The notes: generated by a model from the sequence alone, not told the origin. Shown: positions 1 through 8,213, counted from the first letter of the stretch. The stretch is 59,061 bases of DNA from Streptomyces panaciradicis (GCF_023516615.1 NZ_JAMGBF010000014.1:1-59061), one strand, 5' to 3'. Program-made: numbers and translations.

Positions 1-438
1 GACGCCTTGGCCCCGCGGCACCTTGATGCGGGACTCGAAGTGGCCGTACTTCTGGGTGAAGGTCTTCGCCGTGTTCAGCCGCGCCGACGTGTACTGGCAG
101 GTGCCGTACCAGCATTGAAGGCCCGGGTCGCTGTTCTTGCGGGCGGTGATGACCAGGTTGCCGTTGCCGTCGAGAGCAGCGTTGCCGGTGCTGTTCGTGT
201 AGTACTGCAACTCGTGGTTGCCGTTGCCGCCGCCGCCCGTCTCCAGGGTCCACTTCGAGGAGTCGGGCGCGCTGCCCGCGGCGCCGTTGAAGTCCTCGGA
301 CCACGTCTGCGCCGCGGCGGCGTTCGCGCGGTTGGCGGCCGGACCGGTGGTGTTGAAGAGGACGGCGCACGCGAGGGCGGTGGTGATCAGCAACACCAGC
401 CCTCCGTACGACCAGCGGCGAGCGTGATGAGCTGCCAT
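1..438 (-). CDS. Secreted GH16 family beta-glucanase, C-terminus beyond window
   Basis: Reading leftwards from an ATG at 436-438, 146 codons stay open to the window edge, so the gene is 3'-truncated here. The N-terminus has positively charged residues (HHARRWSYGG) followed by a hydrophobic stretch (LVLLITTALACAVLF), a typical signal peptide. After an Ala-rich cleavage region come QTWSEDFNG, WTLETGGGGNGNHELQYYT and FESRIKVPRGQGV, the characteristic opening strands of glycoside hydrolase family 16 (endo-beta-1,3-glucanase, laminarinase). The catalytic ExDxxE motif would lie beyond the edge and cannot be checked. A GAGGTG ribosome site precedes the start and a LacI-type palindrome sits about 90 bp upstream, suggesting sugar-induced expression. 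Exact substrate within GH16 is inferred. Confidence 0.85.
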   Translation of the reverse strand, partial: MAAHHARRWSYGGLVLLITTALACAVLFNTTGPAANRANAAAAQTWSEDFNGAAGSAPDSSKWTLETGGGGNGNHELQYYTNSTGNAALDGNGNLVITARKNSDPGLQCWYGTCQYTSARLNTAKTFTQKYGHFESRIKVPRGQGV

Positions 439-528
439 GCGGGAACACACCTCGTCTGTGGGGAAGCTGGGCGTCGGGCGGCGGGCGGTCCGTCGGGGTG
501 CACGGGCAGGGAGCGCTTGGTGGAGGCT

Positions 529-540
529 GAGAGCGCTCTC
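529..540. promoter_or_regulatory. LacI-family (CebR/BglR-type) operator upstream of GH16 gene
   Basis: GAGAGCGCTCTC is a perfect 12-bp palindrome, close to the TGGGAGCGCTCCCA sites bound by LacI-type regulators of cellobiose and beta-glucan utilisation in actinomycetes. It lies in the upstream region of the minus-strand glucanase gene, where a repressor would be expected. The regulator is not in the window. Confidence 0.6.
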
Positions 541-670
541 TTGCTGCGCACCGGGATGCCGCCGGCGAGCCACGACCATACGCACGATCATTGGCTCTGC
601 CAACCGGAAGGGAAAGCCCTAAATGGCTTTGACCTGGAGTTACTTGAGGAAGCGGGTGCGTCCGAAGAAC

Positions 671-698
671 GTTTAATACGCGTTTAAACCACGCTTAA
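671..698. promoter_or_regulatory. Three direct repeats with 11-bp phasing in the 439-812 intergenic region
   Basis: The 374-bp stretch between the glucanase start and the next gene holds no convincing gene. It contains GTTTAA (671-676), GTTTAA (682-687) and GCTTAA (693-698), each followed by five other bases, so the motif recurs exactly once per helical turn. This phasing resembles direct-repeat operators such as actinomycete PhoP boxes, although the unit sequence is not the canonical GTTCA. It is also one of the few AT-rich patches nearby and could carry the promoter of the minus-strand glucanase. Function is inferred. Confidence 0.35.
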
Positions 699-812
699 GG
701 CAGCGGCCCACAGGCCGCGATCGCTATGTCCGGGATGCCCTCTGGCCACCGTCGCGCCTGCGAGGCTTGAACGGTGTCGGGTGCAAGCCCGCATCCGGGG
801 CGAGCCGGGCGC

Positions 813-1238
813 TTACAGCTCGATCTGCCCTGTCAGCCGCCACTCGAGGTACTTGGCCAGACTCGGTGCCACCCAGGTGCGACTGTCGTCCTCGTGGTTC
901 CAGACGAAGACATCGGGACGGTCGATCCTTGAGAGGAGCGCGAACAGGTCCCCGTTCCCCGCGTCCGCGAAGAAGAGCAGCGGATCGAACGGCATGTACA
1001 GGGAGGCGAACTCGGTCTTGCCGCGCAGGTCGAGGTTCTCGGAGGCGATGCGCTCGGCCGGCCAGGCGAGTCCGTCTCCGTACTCACCCTCGATGCCGTC
1101 GCTCTCATGGAGCAGCGAGACGAGGTCCGCGGGCAGGGGATGGCCGAGGGCCGTGGCGCAGCGGATCAGGGACGACTCAGACACGGGCGGCCGGAAGACG
1201 GCCGTGCCGGGCAGCGCCGCGACGACATCGGTCCACAC
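813..1238 (-). CDS. SMI1/KNR4 (SUKH) family protein
   Basis: A 141-residue protein with the SUKH layout: an N-terminal helix ending in LGHPLPADLVSLLHESDG (the family's 'LP.dl..ly...dG' motif, residues about 32-49), a middle segment FASLYMPFDPLLFFADAGNG ('l.f..dg.Gd') and VFVWNHEDDSRTWVAPSLAKYLEW near the C-terminus. Many SUKH proteins are immunity proteins against secreted toxins, but others are stand-alone and of unknown role, and no toxin gene is adjacent. The ATG is the only reasonable start. It lies alone on the minus strand among small plus-strand genes of uncertain function. Confidence 0.8.
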   Translation of the reverse strand: MWTDVVAALPGTAVFRPPVSESSLIRCATALGHPLPADLVSLLHESDGIEGEYGDGLAWPAERIASENLDLRGKTEFASLYMPFDPLLFFADAGNGDLFALLSRIDRPDVFVWNHEDDSRTWVAPSLAKYLEWRLTGQIEL

Positions 1239-1458
1239 GGTTGCTTCGACCTCCTGAGCCTGGCTTTGGGGCGAGTCGGCTTACCGCCCGCCGGTACGGG
1301 GTGGGGGCGGCGACTCGACCAGTGTGACCGTTACCCGCGGGAGCCGCGGGCGCCCATCTCGCCGCACTTGGCGCATTCGCTTGCGGTGTGTCGGGCAGCG
1401 AGCCGGTTCTCATGGCAACGATCGCGATCAGCGCTGTGTCGTAGGCATCTGATAGGCC

Positions 1459-1836
1459 ATGGCCATGACGTTCTTGGTGATGGTCGAGGGAGATGCGGGC
1501 GGATGGCACGTCGATCGGGATGCGCTGACCGAGGTGATCCGCAATCGATGGGCCGACGCCGAGATCGATCCGTCAGATCGCAGTGAAGTCCGCAGTCTCG
1601 TCTGGGAGTTCGACACGGACACCGGCCGAGGTGAGGCATACCTGCACGAGGACGGTACCTGCCTGTACATGGACGTCTGGGAGGACGACGCGATCTGGTT
1701 GGCGATCACCTTCCGCCAGTTGACACCCGTGCACCTCGACCTGACGTTCTGCGACGCGGGTTATACCTTCGACGTGCGTCTGCCAACCGGGACAACTGAG
1801 GTCGAACTGATGGCCCTGGTCAACGCTGAAGGCTGA
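1459..1836 (+). CDS. Hypothetical protein (125 aa), possible immunity-type protein
   Basis: An open frame with strong G/C third-position bias encodes an acidic 125-residue protein with no signal peptide or membrane segment. Recognisable features are an HVDRDALTEVIRNRWADAEI helix near the N-terminus, a central GEAYLHEDGTCLYMDVWEDD strand pair and FCDAGYTFDV near the end. Two ATGs (1459 and 1465) are possible starts and neither has a clear ribosome site. I do not recognise the family. Its size, acidity and position between two SUKH-type genes resemble orphan immunity genes, but that is inference. Confidence 0.6.
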   Translation: MAMTFLVMVEGDAGGWHVDRDALTEVIRNRWADAEIDPSDRSEVRSLVWEFDTDTGRGEAYLHEDGTCLYMDVWEDDAIWLAITFRQLTPVHLDLTFCDAGYTFDVRLPTGTTEVELMALVNAEG

Positions 1837-2021
1837 GTTGAGCCCGACGTGGCGAGGTGAAGGGCCAGGCGGCCGACGCGGCGTCGGTCCTGCGGGCCGT
1901 ACGCCATCGGAACTTCCGCAGCGGGCACCTTGTTTCAGGGCGGCCGTGGTCTGCTCGCCTCCGCTCAGCAGACCAGGCCGCGTCGACGCGGCTGTCGGTG
2001 GCTCGTGTCATGATCCGCCTC

Positions 2022-2551
2022 ATGAGTGACCGCCGACTTTCCCGCGCGTGGCTGGCCTCCTGGGCAGAGAGAGTCTCCGGGATCCTCAGGGCGATGGCAG
2101 ACGAGTTCGAGTCGCGTCACGGCTTTTCCCCGGCATCAACGAGGTTCGGCTGGCCGACCGGGACGATCAAGCGGCGGCTCACGCGCTTGCCCAAGTGAGC
2201 ATCATGCCAGCCGACTTGGTCACCTTGTACGACAGCATCGGCGACATCACCTGGGCGGACGTCGACAGCGGCTACTTCCTGTACCCGGCAAGTGGCGTTC
2301 TGCTGCGGCTCCAGGAGTATGGCCTTGTCGACCTGGGCGCAGACCAGAAGAGCGACGGCCTGGTCATCGGCTCGAACGGCGGCGGCTTGTCGTACGTGCT
2401 GGGCCCTGATGGGGCGGTTCACCGGGCACGGGCCGCCTCGCTGGACGAACCGGAACTCGACAAGGTGGCCGATGATCTATGGCACCTTCTGGAGCTATGG
2501 GAACGATCTCTGAGACGGTTCGTCGCCAATGGAGGACGTGGCTCCATGTGA
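2022..2551 (+). pseudogene. SUKH-like protein, frameshifted
   Basis: Starting at ATG 2022, one frame reads MSDRRLSRAWLASWAERV through MADEFESRHGFSP and then degenerates. A second frame takes over near 2130-2140 and reads GINEVRLADRDD, IMPADLVTLYDSIGDITWAD, SGYFLYPASGVLLRLQ and VADDLWHLLELWERS, ending at 2551. The second part has the 'mPaDl..lYdsigd' core of SMI1/KNR4-type proteins. The join falls at the ctttttcccc-like run cttttccccgg, so a single-base indel or sequencing error would restore one protein of about 176 residues. If the break is real, only a shorter product from ATG 2203 could be made. Confidence 0.55.
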
Positions 2552-2675
2552 GTCGGCTCCAGAGGAGGCCGGCCGCCGAAGTCCCGCAGAACCGACTCCG
2601 GCGAGCGCCATGCCGACGACAGGGGAGGTCACAGTCCGCAATGCATCGCAGTGGGCAGCACCTCCCAACCAGAGC

Positions 2676-3323
2676 CTAGGAACGCATGTGCGTGCGGGCT
2701 TGTTCGATCCATCCCAGCACAGCCTTGGCACCGCAGCGCTCGGCGACCCCTTGCGCCTCGTCAAGGTGGTGGAACGCCGCCGCGGAGTCGCCGGTTTCGG
2801 CTGCGAGGTAGGCCAGTGCCACCAGGCCCGCCGCTTCCCCGGGCCTGAAGCCGATCTCACGGCGCAAGGTCACCGATTCGGTCAACCTCTCATGCGCCTG
2901 ATCGAAGCGGCCCGCATCCTTGTCGGTGAAGGCAAGATGCCGTGTCGCATAGGACATCGTCATCCGGTCGTCGACGGATTTCGCCAGCGCGTACGACCGC
3001 TCGAAGTACGGCTGGCCGGCGAGACCATTTCCCTTGACCACCTGATGCCAGCAGCCGACCCAGAACAACGCGTCCGCCTCACCCGAAGCATCGCCGAGGC
3101 GCTCGTACAACTCGGCCGCGCGCTCGAACAGCGCCAGTTCCTGCGGGTTCTCTTCGCGGTCGCTCAGGAAGCGCACGTGCAGCACCTTGCCCCGCGCCAT
3201 GGCAAGCGCCGCCTCTACCGAGTCCAGCACCTCATCCGACTGGTCCAACGCGGAAACGTCCCCGCCGAACATCGCCTTCTCGAACAGATCTTCCGCGCGT
3301 TCGATCCAGTCCTGCCCCTGCAT
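2676..3323 (-). CDS. Tetratricopeptide-repeat protein
   Basis: A 215-residue, wholly helical, soluble protein made of tandem helix pairs about 34-40 residues long: DWIERAEDLFEKAM, ELALFERAAELYERLGDASG, GQPYFERSYALAKSVDD, FDQAHERLTESVTLRREIG and AAFHHLDEAQGVAERCG. The repeated small/aromatic pattern (A..LY..lGd...A) is that of TPR units, similar to the sensor halves of LAL or SARP regulators, but no DNA-binding domain is present. A partner-binding role is likely and the partner is unknown. The ATG at 3321-3323 opens the first helix. It converges with the SUKH-like gene ending at 2551. Confidence 0.75.
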   Translation of the reverse strand: MQGQDWIERAEDLFEKAMFGGDVSALDQSDEVLDSVEAALAMARGKVLHVRFLSDREENPQELALFERAAELYERLGDASGEADALFWVGCWHQVVKGNGLAGQPYFERSYALAKSVDDRMTMSYATRHLAFTDKDAGRFDQAHERLTESVTLRREIGFRPGEAAGLVALAYLAAETGDSAAAFHHLDEAQGVAERCGAKAVLGWIEQARTHMRS

Positions 3324-3767
3324 ACCCCTACCCCCACTGCCTCTGCCTCTGCCTTCGGACGATGACAGCGCCGAGGCTATCTCCGCACTCCTGCCGAATC
3401 GCGGGAATTACGCGGGCCGGCCCGCAGGGTCCCAGACCGTGGAAACCGCGGAGCAAGAGAACTCGCGGGACGCTGGGACCCGGAGCAGGGCCGACCGGCC
3501 CCTCGCGTCGGCCGTTCCTCGCCCGGTATGCAGGGATGAAGCGACAGGGCTCACGGCGAGGGGCGTCGCTCGGGGCGTCGGCCGTCGGTGCGGACAGGCA
3601 CTCGGCCAGCCGCGTCGACGACCGCCGTGCCGCTGCCCCGCACCCCGCGGAGGGCCGCCGGCGCGCGATCCGTCCATGCCCGTCCGCGTACCGGACTCCA
3701 GTCTCCTGCCGCGCGGCTCCACGGCCTGGCGCACCCAGCCCACTGACCATTGACCAGGGAGGACACG
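3324..3767. other. Intergenic region without a recognisable gene
   Basis: This 444-bp stretch separates the TPR gene from the SRPBCC gene. It begins with a pyrimidine-rich run of cctctg-type repeats at about 3325-3358. Frames through it are Arg/Pro-rich in every register, which is typical of non-coding high-GC sequence. The only functional element I can support is the GGGAGG ribosome site at its right end. It presumably carries the divergent promoters. Confidence 0.4.
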
Positions 3768-4460
3768 ATGAACGAGCAGCAATCATGCCGGCGGCGATCG
3801 CAAAGCCGTCTGCTCACCTTCACGGTGGCCTCCGCCGCCCTGGCGCTCTACGCACTGCGGTTCCGGCCGCGCCTGCTGACCTGGGGCGCAACACCTGACG
3901 AGGCCGACTGCGCTTACCCCGGCGACGAACTCATTCCCGAAGCCGACGGCACCTCGACCATGGCCACCACCCTGCCTGCGCCACCCGAGAAGGTCTGGCC
4001 CTGGCTGGTGCAGATGGGAGGAGACCGCGCCGGCTGGTACAGCTGGGACCTGCTGGACCACTTCGGAGAACCCAGCGCCAGTCACATCGCGCCCCAGTGG
4101 CAGACCCTGCAGGAAGGGCAGCGACTGCCGGCGACGCGCGACGGCCAGGCGTGGTTCACGGTGGCCCGCCTGGAGCCGAACCGGACCCTCGTGCTGCGCT
4201 CCGACCTCGGCCTGCCTTCCGGCCACTCCTTCGACCCGGACTGGGAGGCCCGTCCCCTCGCGCGCATGGGCGGTGTCTGGAGCTTCCATCTGCGGCCGAC
4301 CGCCGACGGGATGACCCGCCTGGTGGTCCGCACCCGCGGCCAGAGCCGTCCTCGGCTGCTCATGCGGCCGTTCGACCTGTTCATGGGCGAACCTGCCCAC
4401 TTCATCATGCAGACCCGGCAGTTCCACAATCTGCGCACCCGGCTCGCCGCCGCAGCCTGA
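3768..4460 (+). CDS. SRPBCC/polyketide-cyclase-fold protein with N-terminal membrane anchor
   Basis: The 230-residue protein starts at the ATG with a GGGAGG site 5 bp upstream. A short basic N-terminus (RRRSQSR) and one hydrophobic helix (LLTFTVASAALALYAL) anchor it in the membrane. The rest has SRPBCC hallmarks: MATTLPAPPEKVWPWLVQMGGDRAGWYSWD, in which PPEKVWPWL..MG.dR.G.YSWd is the common opening, and SFHLRPTADGMTRLVVRTR in the later strands. Members bind hydrophobic ligands and the ligand here is unknown. It stands alone upstream of the N-acetyltransferase on the same strand, 162 bp apart, so co-transcription is possible but not shown. Confidence 0.8.
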   Translation: MNEQQSCRRRSQSRLLTFTVASAALALYALRFRPRLLTWGATPDEADCAYPGDELIPEADGTSTMATTLPAPPEKVWPWLVQMGGDRAGWYSWDLLDHFGEPSASHIAPQWQTLQEGQRLPATRDGQAWFTVARLEPNRTLVLRSDLGLPSGHSFDPDWEARPLARMGGVWSFHLRPTADGMTRLVVRTRGQSRPRLLMRPFDLFMGEPAHFIMQTRQFHNLRTRLAAAA

Positions 4461-4622
4461 CGCGGGGCTGAGCCGCCGCGGCAGGCGCGCCGTCTTCGGC
4501 CGGCCCGCGTCGGCGGTCCAGAGCCGGACTCAAGGGGCGCAGCCACCGTGCCGACCCGTCGCTGGGCCCATCTGACGTCAGGAGCGTTTACCGCATTCAG
4601 GTCATTCAGAAATAATGGGGAC

Positions 4623-5510
4623 ATGTTCGACTCGGTCAGTCCCTTGGACCCGGATGTGCGGCGCGCCTACCTCGCGCGTCTCGACGTCCAACCGGCGCCA
4701 CCGTCCGTGGAGGCCCTGCGGCTTTTGGTACAGCGTCACGCTGAACGCGTTCCGTACGAGACTCTCTGGATTCAGGCCGGTGAAGCCTGGAACATCGACC
4801 CGTACGACTCCGCGGCGCGCATCGCTCTGCGTGGCCGAGGAGGCTACTGCTATCACATGAACGGGGCACTGGGCCTGTTGCTCACATCGCTCGGCTATGT
4901 CGTACGCGGCCACGTCGGGGGAGTGCACGGCCCGGAGGGCCCCCGTGCCGATGTGATGGGGAATCACCTCGTGCTGACGGTCGAGCAGTTGCCGAGCGAC
5001 ACGAATCCGGGCGGTGTCTGGTACGTCGACAACGGGCTGGGCGATGCTCTGCACGATCCGCTGCCGTTGATCGAGGGCAGGCACGAGCAGGCGCCCTTCG
5101 TACTCGGTCTGGAACAGACTCCCGACGGGGCGCAGTGGCACCTGACTCACGACCCGGCCGGCGGCTTCACCGGAATGACCTGGACCATGGCTCTCGCGCA
5201 CCCGGCTGACTTCGAGGCGCAGCACCGGTGGTTGTCCACGTCGCCGGAGTCGGGGTTCGTCCAGGTCCCGATGGCCGAACGCCGCGATGCGACCGGAGCG
5301 GACGTCATTCGTGGCCTGGTGCTGAGCCGGATCGGTGACGGTGCGCGCAGGCATGAGCCCGTCACTCGCCGCGCGGAGTGGTTCGACCTGCTCGCTGACC
5401 TGTTCGGCCTGCAGTTGCACGCCATGGCTGCGCAGAGGCGTGAACAACTCTGGACGAACGTTCTCTCGGCGCACCAGCGCTGGGAGGAGTCGCAGGATGC
5501 GCGCCAGTGA
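4623..5510 (+). CDS. Arylamine N-acetyltransferase
   Basis: A 295-residue enzyme that transfers acetyl (or acyl) groups from CoA to aromatic amines. The Cys-His-Asp triad is visible: Cys76 in RGGYCYHMNGAL, His115 in MGNHLVLTV and Asp136 in WYVDNGLGD. The family's N-terminal helical bundle (ERVPYETLWIQAGE) is complete and the length is normal. ATG 4623 is chosen because homology begins at FDSVSPLDP, although the upstream frame stays open. In actinomycetes such enzymes act in xenobiotic acetylation or in amide formation during secondary metabolism. No biosynthetic partner genes are adjacent, so a detoxification role is the simpler reading. Confidence 0.9.
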   Translation: MFDSVSPLDPDVRRAYLARLDVQPAPPSVEALRLLVQRHAERVPYETLWIQAGEAWNIDPYDSAARIALRGRGGYCYHMNGALGLLLTSLGYVVRGHVGGVHGPEGPRADVMGNHLVLTVEQLPSDTNPGGVWYVDNGLGDALHDPLPLIEGRHEQAPFVLGLEQTPDGAQWHLTHDPAGGFTGMTWTMALAHPADFEAQHRWLSTSPESGFVQVPMAERRDATGADVIRGLVLSRIGDGARRHEPVTRRAEWFDLLADLFGLQLHAMAAQRREQLWTNVLSAHQRWEESQDARQ

Positions 5511-5531
5511 GCCCGGGGGCCCACCGGTAGC

Positions 5532-6023
5532 TCATGCCAGTTCCATGAGGATGTCGGCGCGGGCGTAGTAATCGGCCACGGGGAGGCGGTCGCGGGGGAT
5601 TCTGACGAACCCCGCATCCTCGTAGAGGTGGAGAGCGGGCGCGAGTTTCGAGTTCGTGCCGAGGAACAGACGCCTCGCCCCGAGTGCGTGGGCGCGCTCG
5701 ACGGCTGCGGCGACGAGCCGGCGGCCGATGCCGCGTCCCTGCGCTGCGGGAGCCACGGCCATCTTCGCCAGCTCGAACACCGCGTCCGGATGCGCCAGTA
5801 GGGCGATGCAGCCGAGTACCGTCCCGCTGCCTGGCGCGCGTGCCACGAGCACGTCGCCGCCCGCAGCCACGATGTGGCCGAACGGGTCGCTGAGAACGGC
5901 CCGGTCCGCCTCCTCCAGGCTGAACAGCCGGGAAATCCACTCCTCGTTCAGTGCGTAGAAGGCGTCGGCGTCACTCTGCGAGGCGATCGAAGTGACGGTG
6001 GTCGGGGCGGGGGCATGCGGCAT
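5532..6023 (-). CDS. GNAT family N-acetyltransferase
   Basis: A 163-residue GCN5-type acetyltransferase. The acetyl-CoA site is clear: ELAKMAVAPAAQGRGIGRRLV, with the Q/RxxGxG/A loop QGRGIG at about residues 95-100, followed by AAAVERAHALGARRLFLGTNS and HLYEDAGFVRIP, the typical last strand-helix. The substrate cannot be predicted. It is divergent from the LysR-type gene with 98 bp between the starts, the classical arrangement for a LysR regulator and its target, so this acetyltransferase is the likely regulated gene. Its 3' end lies 21 bp from the arylamine N-acetyltransferase stop, in convergent orientation. Confidence 0.88.
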   Translation of the reverse strand: MPHAPAPTTVTSIASQSDADAFYALNEEWISRLFSLEEADRAVLSDPFGHIVAAGGDVLVARAPGSGTVLGCIALLAHPDAVFELAKMAVAPAAQGRGIGRRLVAAAVERAHALGARRLFLGTNSKLAPALHLYEDAGFVRIPRDRLPVADYYARADILMELA

Positions 6024-6105
6024 GAGAAAGGTTCCCTTTCCTGCGTGGCTGCCTGTAGCCTCCGATCCCGCTCACTCATATGTCCAATACAGGCGCCGAC
6101 ACTGA

Positions 6106-6118
6106 TCAATAAGATTGA
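6106..6118. promoter_or_regulatory. Inverted repeat in LysR/GNAT intergenic region
   Basis: TCAAT-AAG-ATTGA is a perfect 5-bp inverted repeat with a 3-bp spacer, ending 3 bp before the LysR start codon. The flanks extend it imperfectly (ACTGATCAAT / ATTGAGTTAT). LysR regulators bind interrupted dyads (T-N11-A) between divergent genes, so this is a candidate autoregulatory site. Its position would occlude the regulator's own translation start. Confidence 0.35.
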
Positions 6119-6121
6119 GTT

Positions 6122-7042
6122 ATGGATCGCCGCATCGAACTCCGTCATCTGCGGTACTTTCTGGCCCTGGCAGAAGAACTGCACTTCGGCCGCGCGGCCC
6201 AGCGGCTGCACATCGCCCAGCCTGCCCTGTCCCAGCAGATCAGACAGCTGGAGAAAATCGTCGGCGTCGAACTGTTCCTGCGAACCTCTCGAAGCGTCCA
6301 ACTGACCGAGGCGGGAGCGACTTTCCAGCCAAGAGCCCGCATCCTTCTGGACCGTTTGGCGGCCGACCTCGACGAGGCCGCGCGAGTCGGCCGCGGCGAG
6401 GCCGGCCGACTGGACGTCGCCTTCATCACCTCGGCCGCCACGCTCGTCAGCGAGCATGTGCGGGCATTCGCCCGTCGCCGCCCCGAGGTGCAGGTCAAGC
6501 TGCGGGACGGCTTCACCACCGACGTCCTCGCTGCCCTGGAACGGGGCACCGCCGACGTCGGCATCGTCCGGGATGCCGAGGAGCGGGACGACATCGACCT
6601 CTCCCTCTTGGCGTCGGAACGGTTCGTCGCGGTCGTCCCCGCTGAACACCCCGCGGCCAAGGGCGACCGGCTGGACGTGAGGGAACTGGCCGCAGATCCG
6701 CTGATCCTGTTCCCGCGCTCGGCAGGACCTCAGGCGTTCGACACCAACACGCGGCCTCTGCGAAACGCCGGCCTCGACGTCCGGATCGCGCAGGAGTGCT
6801 CCGACTGGCACACCATCATCACGCTCGTCGCGGCCGGCCTCGGCGTCTGTATCGCCCCCCATAGCGTCACGACCCTGCTGCCCGCAGGCGCACGAAGGCT
6901 CGAACTCGACGGACCTCCCACCATGAGCCGGATCTTCATGGCCACCCGCCGAGGGGACGACCGTGCCCTCCTGAAAGCCTTCGTCGCAGCATCCGACCGC
7001 CTGGGCGAGCATGGCCACGCCTGGTCGACGGAAGTGCGCTGA
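6122..7042 (+). CDS. LysR family transcriptional regulator
   Basis: A 306-residue LysR-type regulator. The winged HTH occupies residues about 4-63 (LRHLRYFLALAEELHFGRAAQRLHIAQPALSQQIRQLEK, shown only in outline by AAQRLHIAQPALSQQIRQLE), followed by a linker helix and an effector domain with the periplasmic-binding-protein fold (GRLDVAFITSAATL, FTTDVLAALERGTADVGIVR, VAAGLGVCIAPHSV). Length is standard. It most likely controls the divergent acetyltransferase gene. The effector is unknown. The phosphotransferase pseudogene downstream is convergent and so not part of its transcript. Confidence 0.92.
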   Translation: MDRRIELRHLRYFLALAEELHFGRAAQRLHIAQPALSQQIRQLEKIVGVELFLRTSRSVQLTEAGATFQPRARILLDRLAADLDEAARVGRGEAGRLDVAFITSAATLVSEHVRAFARRRPEVQVKLRDGFTTDVLAALERGTADVGIVRDAEERDDIDLSLLASERFVAVVPAEHPAAKGDRLDVRELAADPLILFPRSAGPQAFDTNTRPLRNAGLDVRIAQECSDWHTIITLVAAGLGVCIAPHSVTTLLPAGARRLELDGPPTMSRIFMATRRGDDRALLKAFVAASDRLGEHGHAWSTEVR

Positions 7043-7091
7043 CCGGCCGCGCGAGCACTGCCAGGGAGGGGGCGATCAGGTCCGCGTGGCC

Positions 7092-7839
7092 TCACATCCG
7101 GGATCTCAGCACGTCTACCTCGCAGCCCGGTGCGAAGGGGTCGAAGCCGTGCTCGGTCAGCCAGCGAACTATCAGCAGGCTCCGCAACGACCACCAGGCA
7201 CGGATGACGTGGAGGTCGATGTCGGTGCCGTAGCCGGCGATGACGTCGTCGAGGTGCTCCTCGTGTCCGAGAGTGAAGGTGGCGAGATCGTACAGGGCAT
7301 CACCCCGCCCGGCCTCGGACCAGTCGATGATGCCGGTGACCTCGTCGCCGTCGACGAAGACGTGATCGATCTGCAGGTCGCCGTGGGTGAAGGCCGCAGT
7401 CCAGGGCCGGAGCGCGGCCTCGGCGACCTGGCGGTTGCGGTGAACCAGGTCGGGGGGGCAGGACGGCGTTCGTCACGAGCCGCTCGCACTCGTCGTCGAG
7501 TTCCGCCGCCAGTTCGACGCGGCTCCGGCCGGCCCGGCCCGTCCGGGGCGGCAGGGGTGCTTCGTGAAGCTTGCGGATGGCCGCGCCCGCCGCGGCCCAC
7601 GCTGCCGGCGTCCCGGTCGACGGCCCGCCGAGGCGCCCGAGCGTCGTCCCCGGGAGTGCGGCCATCGCGAGGACGTGGGGCTTGCGCCACAGGACCTGCG
7701 GAGTGGGGACCGGCACCAGGGCCATCGCCTCGACCTCGGCGTCGATGCGCGCCTGATCGGCGTCCACCTTCAAGAACAGGTCACCGACGCGCAGCGTCGC
7801 GCGCTCGGAATGGGCGACGACGACTTCGACCTCATCCAT
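7092..7839 (-). pseudogene. Aminoglycoside/macrolide phosphotransferase-like protein, frameshifted
   Basis: The gene starts at ATG 7837-7839 and reads MDEVEVVVAHSERATLRV, LRVGDLFLKVDAD (nucleotide-binding Lys) and HVLAMAALPGTTLGRL. It then hits a run of seven G at 7452-7458, after which the frame turns into Arg/Pro-rich noise. Removing one base of that run gives LPPDLVHRNRQVAEAALRPW, then FTHGDLQIDHVF (catalytic HGDLxxxHV), GIIDWSEAGRGDALYDLA (metal-binding IIDW) and a stop at 7092-7094. The total of 748 bp equals 249 codons plus one base, as expected for a single insertion. Either a homopolymer sequencing error or a recent inactivating mutation. Intact, it would be an APH-fold kinase of unknown substrate. 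Confidence 0.85.
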
Positions 7840-7915
7840 GGGCGACCAGTATCCCGGGGCCGATCGCCGACGTCGCCGGCTTTATGACGTGCGATGACGC
7901 GGCTGACCGCCCCAG

Positions 7916-8170
7916 TCACCTGTCGGCGCCGTGCGCGTCCCCGCACTCTGGATGCCCATGGACGACGAGCCGGTTCTGCTCCCCGTCGAAGATGCCGGCC
8001 AGGACCTCGGCGTCCTGCCGTTGCCCGCTGAAGAGGCCCCGCTGGTCGACGTGCACGACCAGGATGTCGTGGCTGTCGATCACTTCAGAGATGCCTCGGG
8101 TCTCTATCGTGTCCGACCACGCGTTCAGGTTCCGACCGAACCACAGGACAGGTTCCGGCCGGCCAAGCAA
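7916..8170 (-). CDS. Barstar-like hypothetical protein, possibly N-terminally truncated
   Basis: An 84-codon frame with good third-position bias begins at a TTG. It contains PVLWFGRNLNAWSDTI, reminiscent of the 'yFGrNLdAlwD.l' motif of barstar-type ribonuclease inhibitors, then HDILVVHVDQRGLFSG and LAGIFDGEQNRLVVHG. The frame stays open upstream as far as the xyl operon terminator (FYAYDRGDLPTPGRARLLG) but has no better start, so the N-terminus is probably missing or the gene is a remnant. No ribosome site is obvious. I cannot assign a function with confidence. Confidence 0.4.
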   Translation of the reverse strand: MLGRPEPVLWFGRNLNAWSDTIETRGISEVIDSHDILVVHVDQRGLFSGQRQDAEVLAGIFDGEQNRLVVHGHPECGDAHGADR

Positions 8171-8213
8171 CCTAGCCCTGCCGGGCGTGGGCAGGTCTCC
8201 TCGGTCGTATGCG

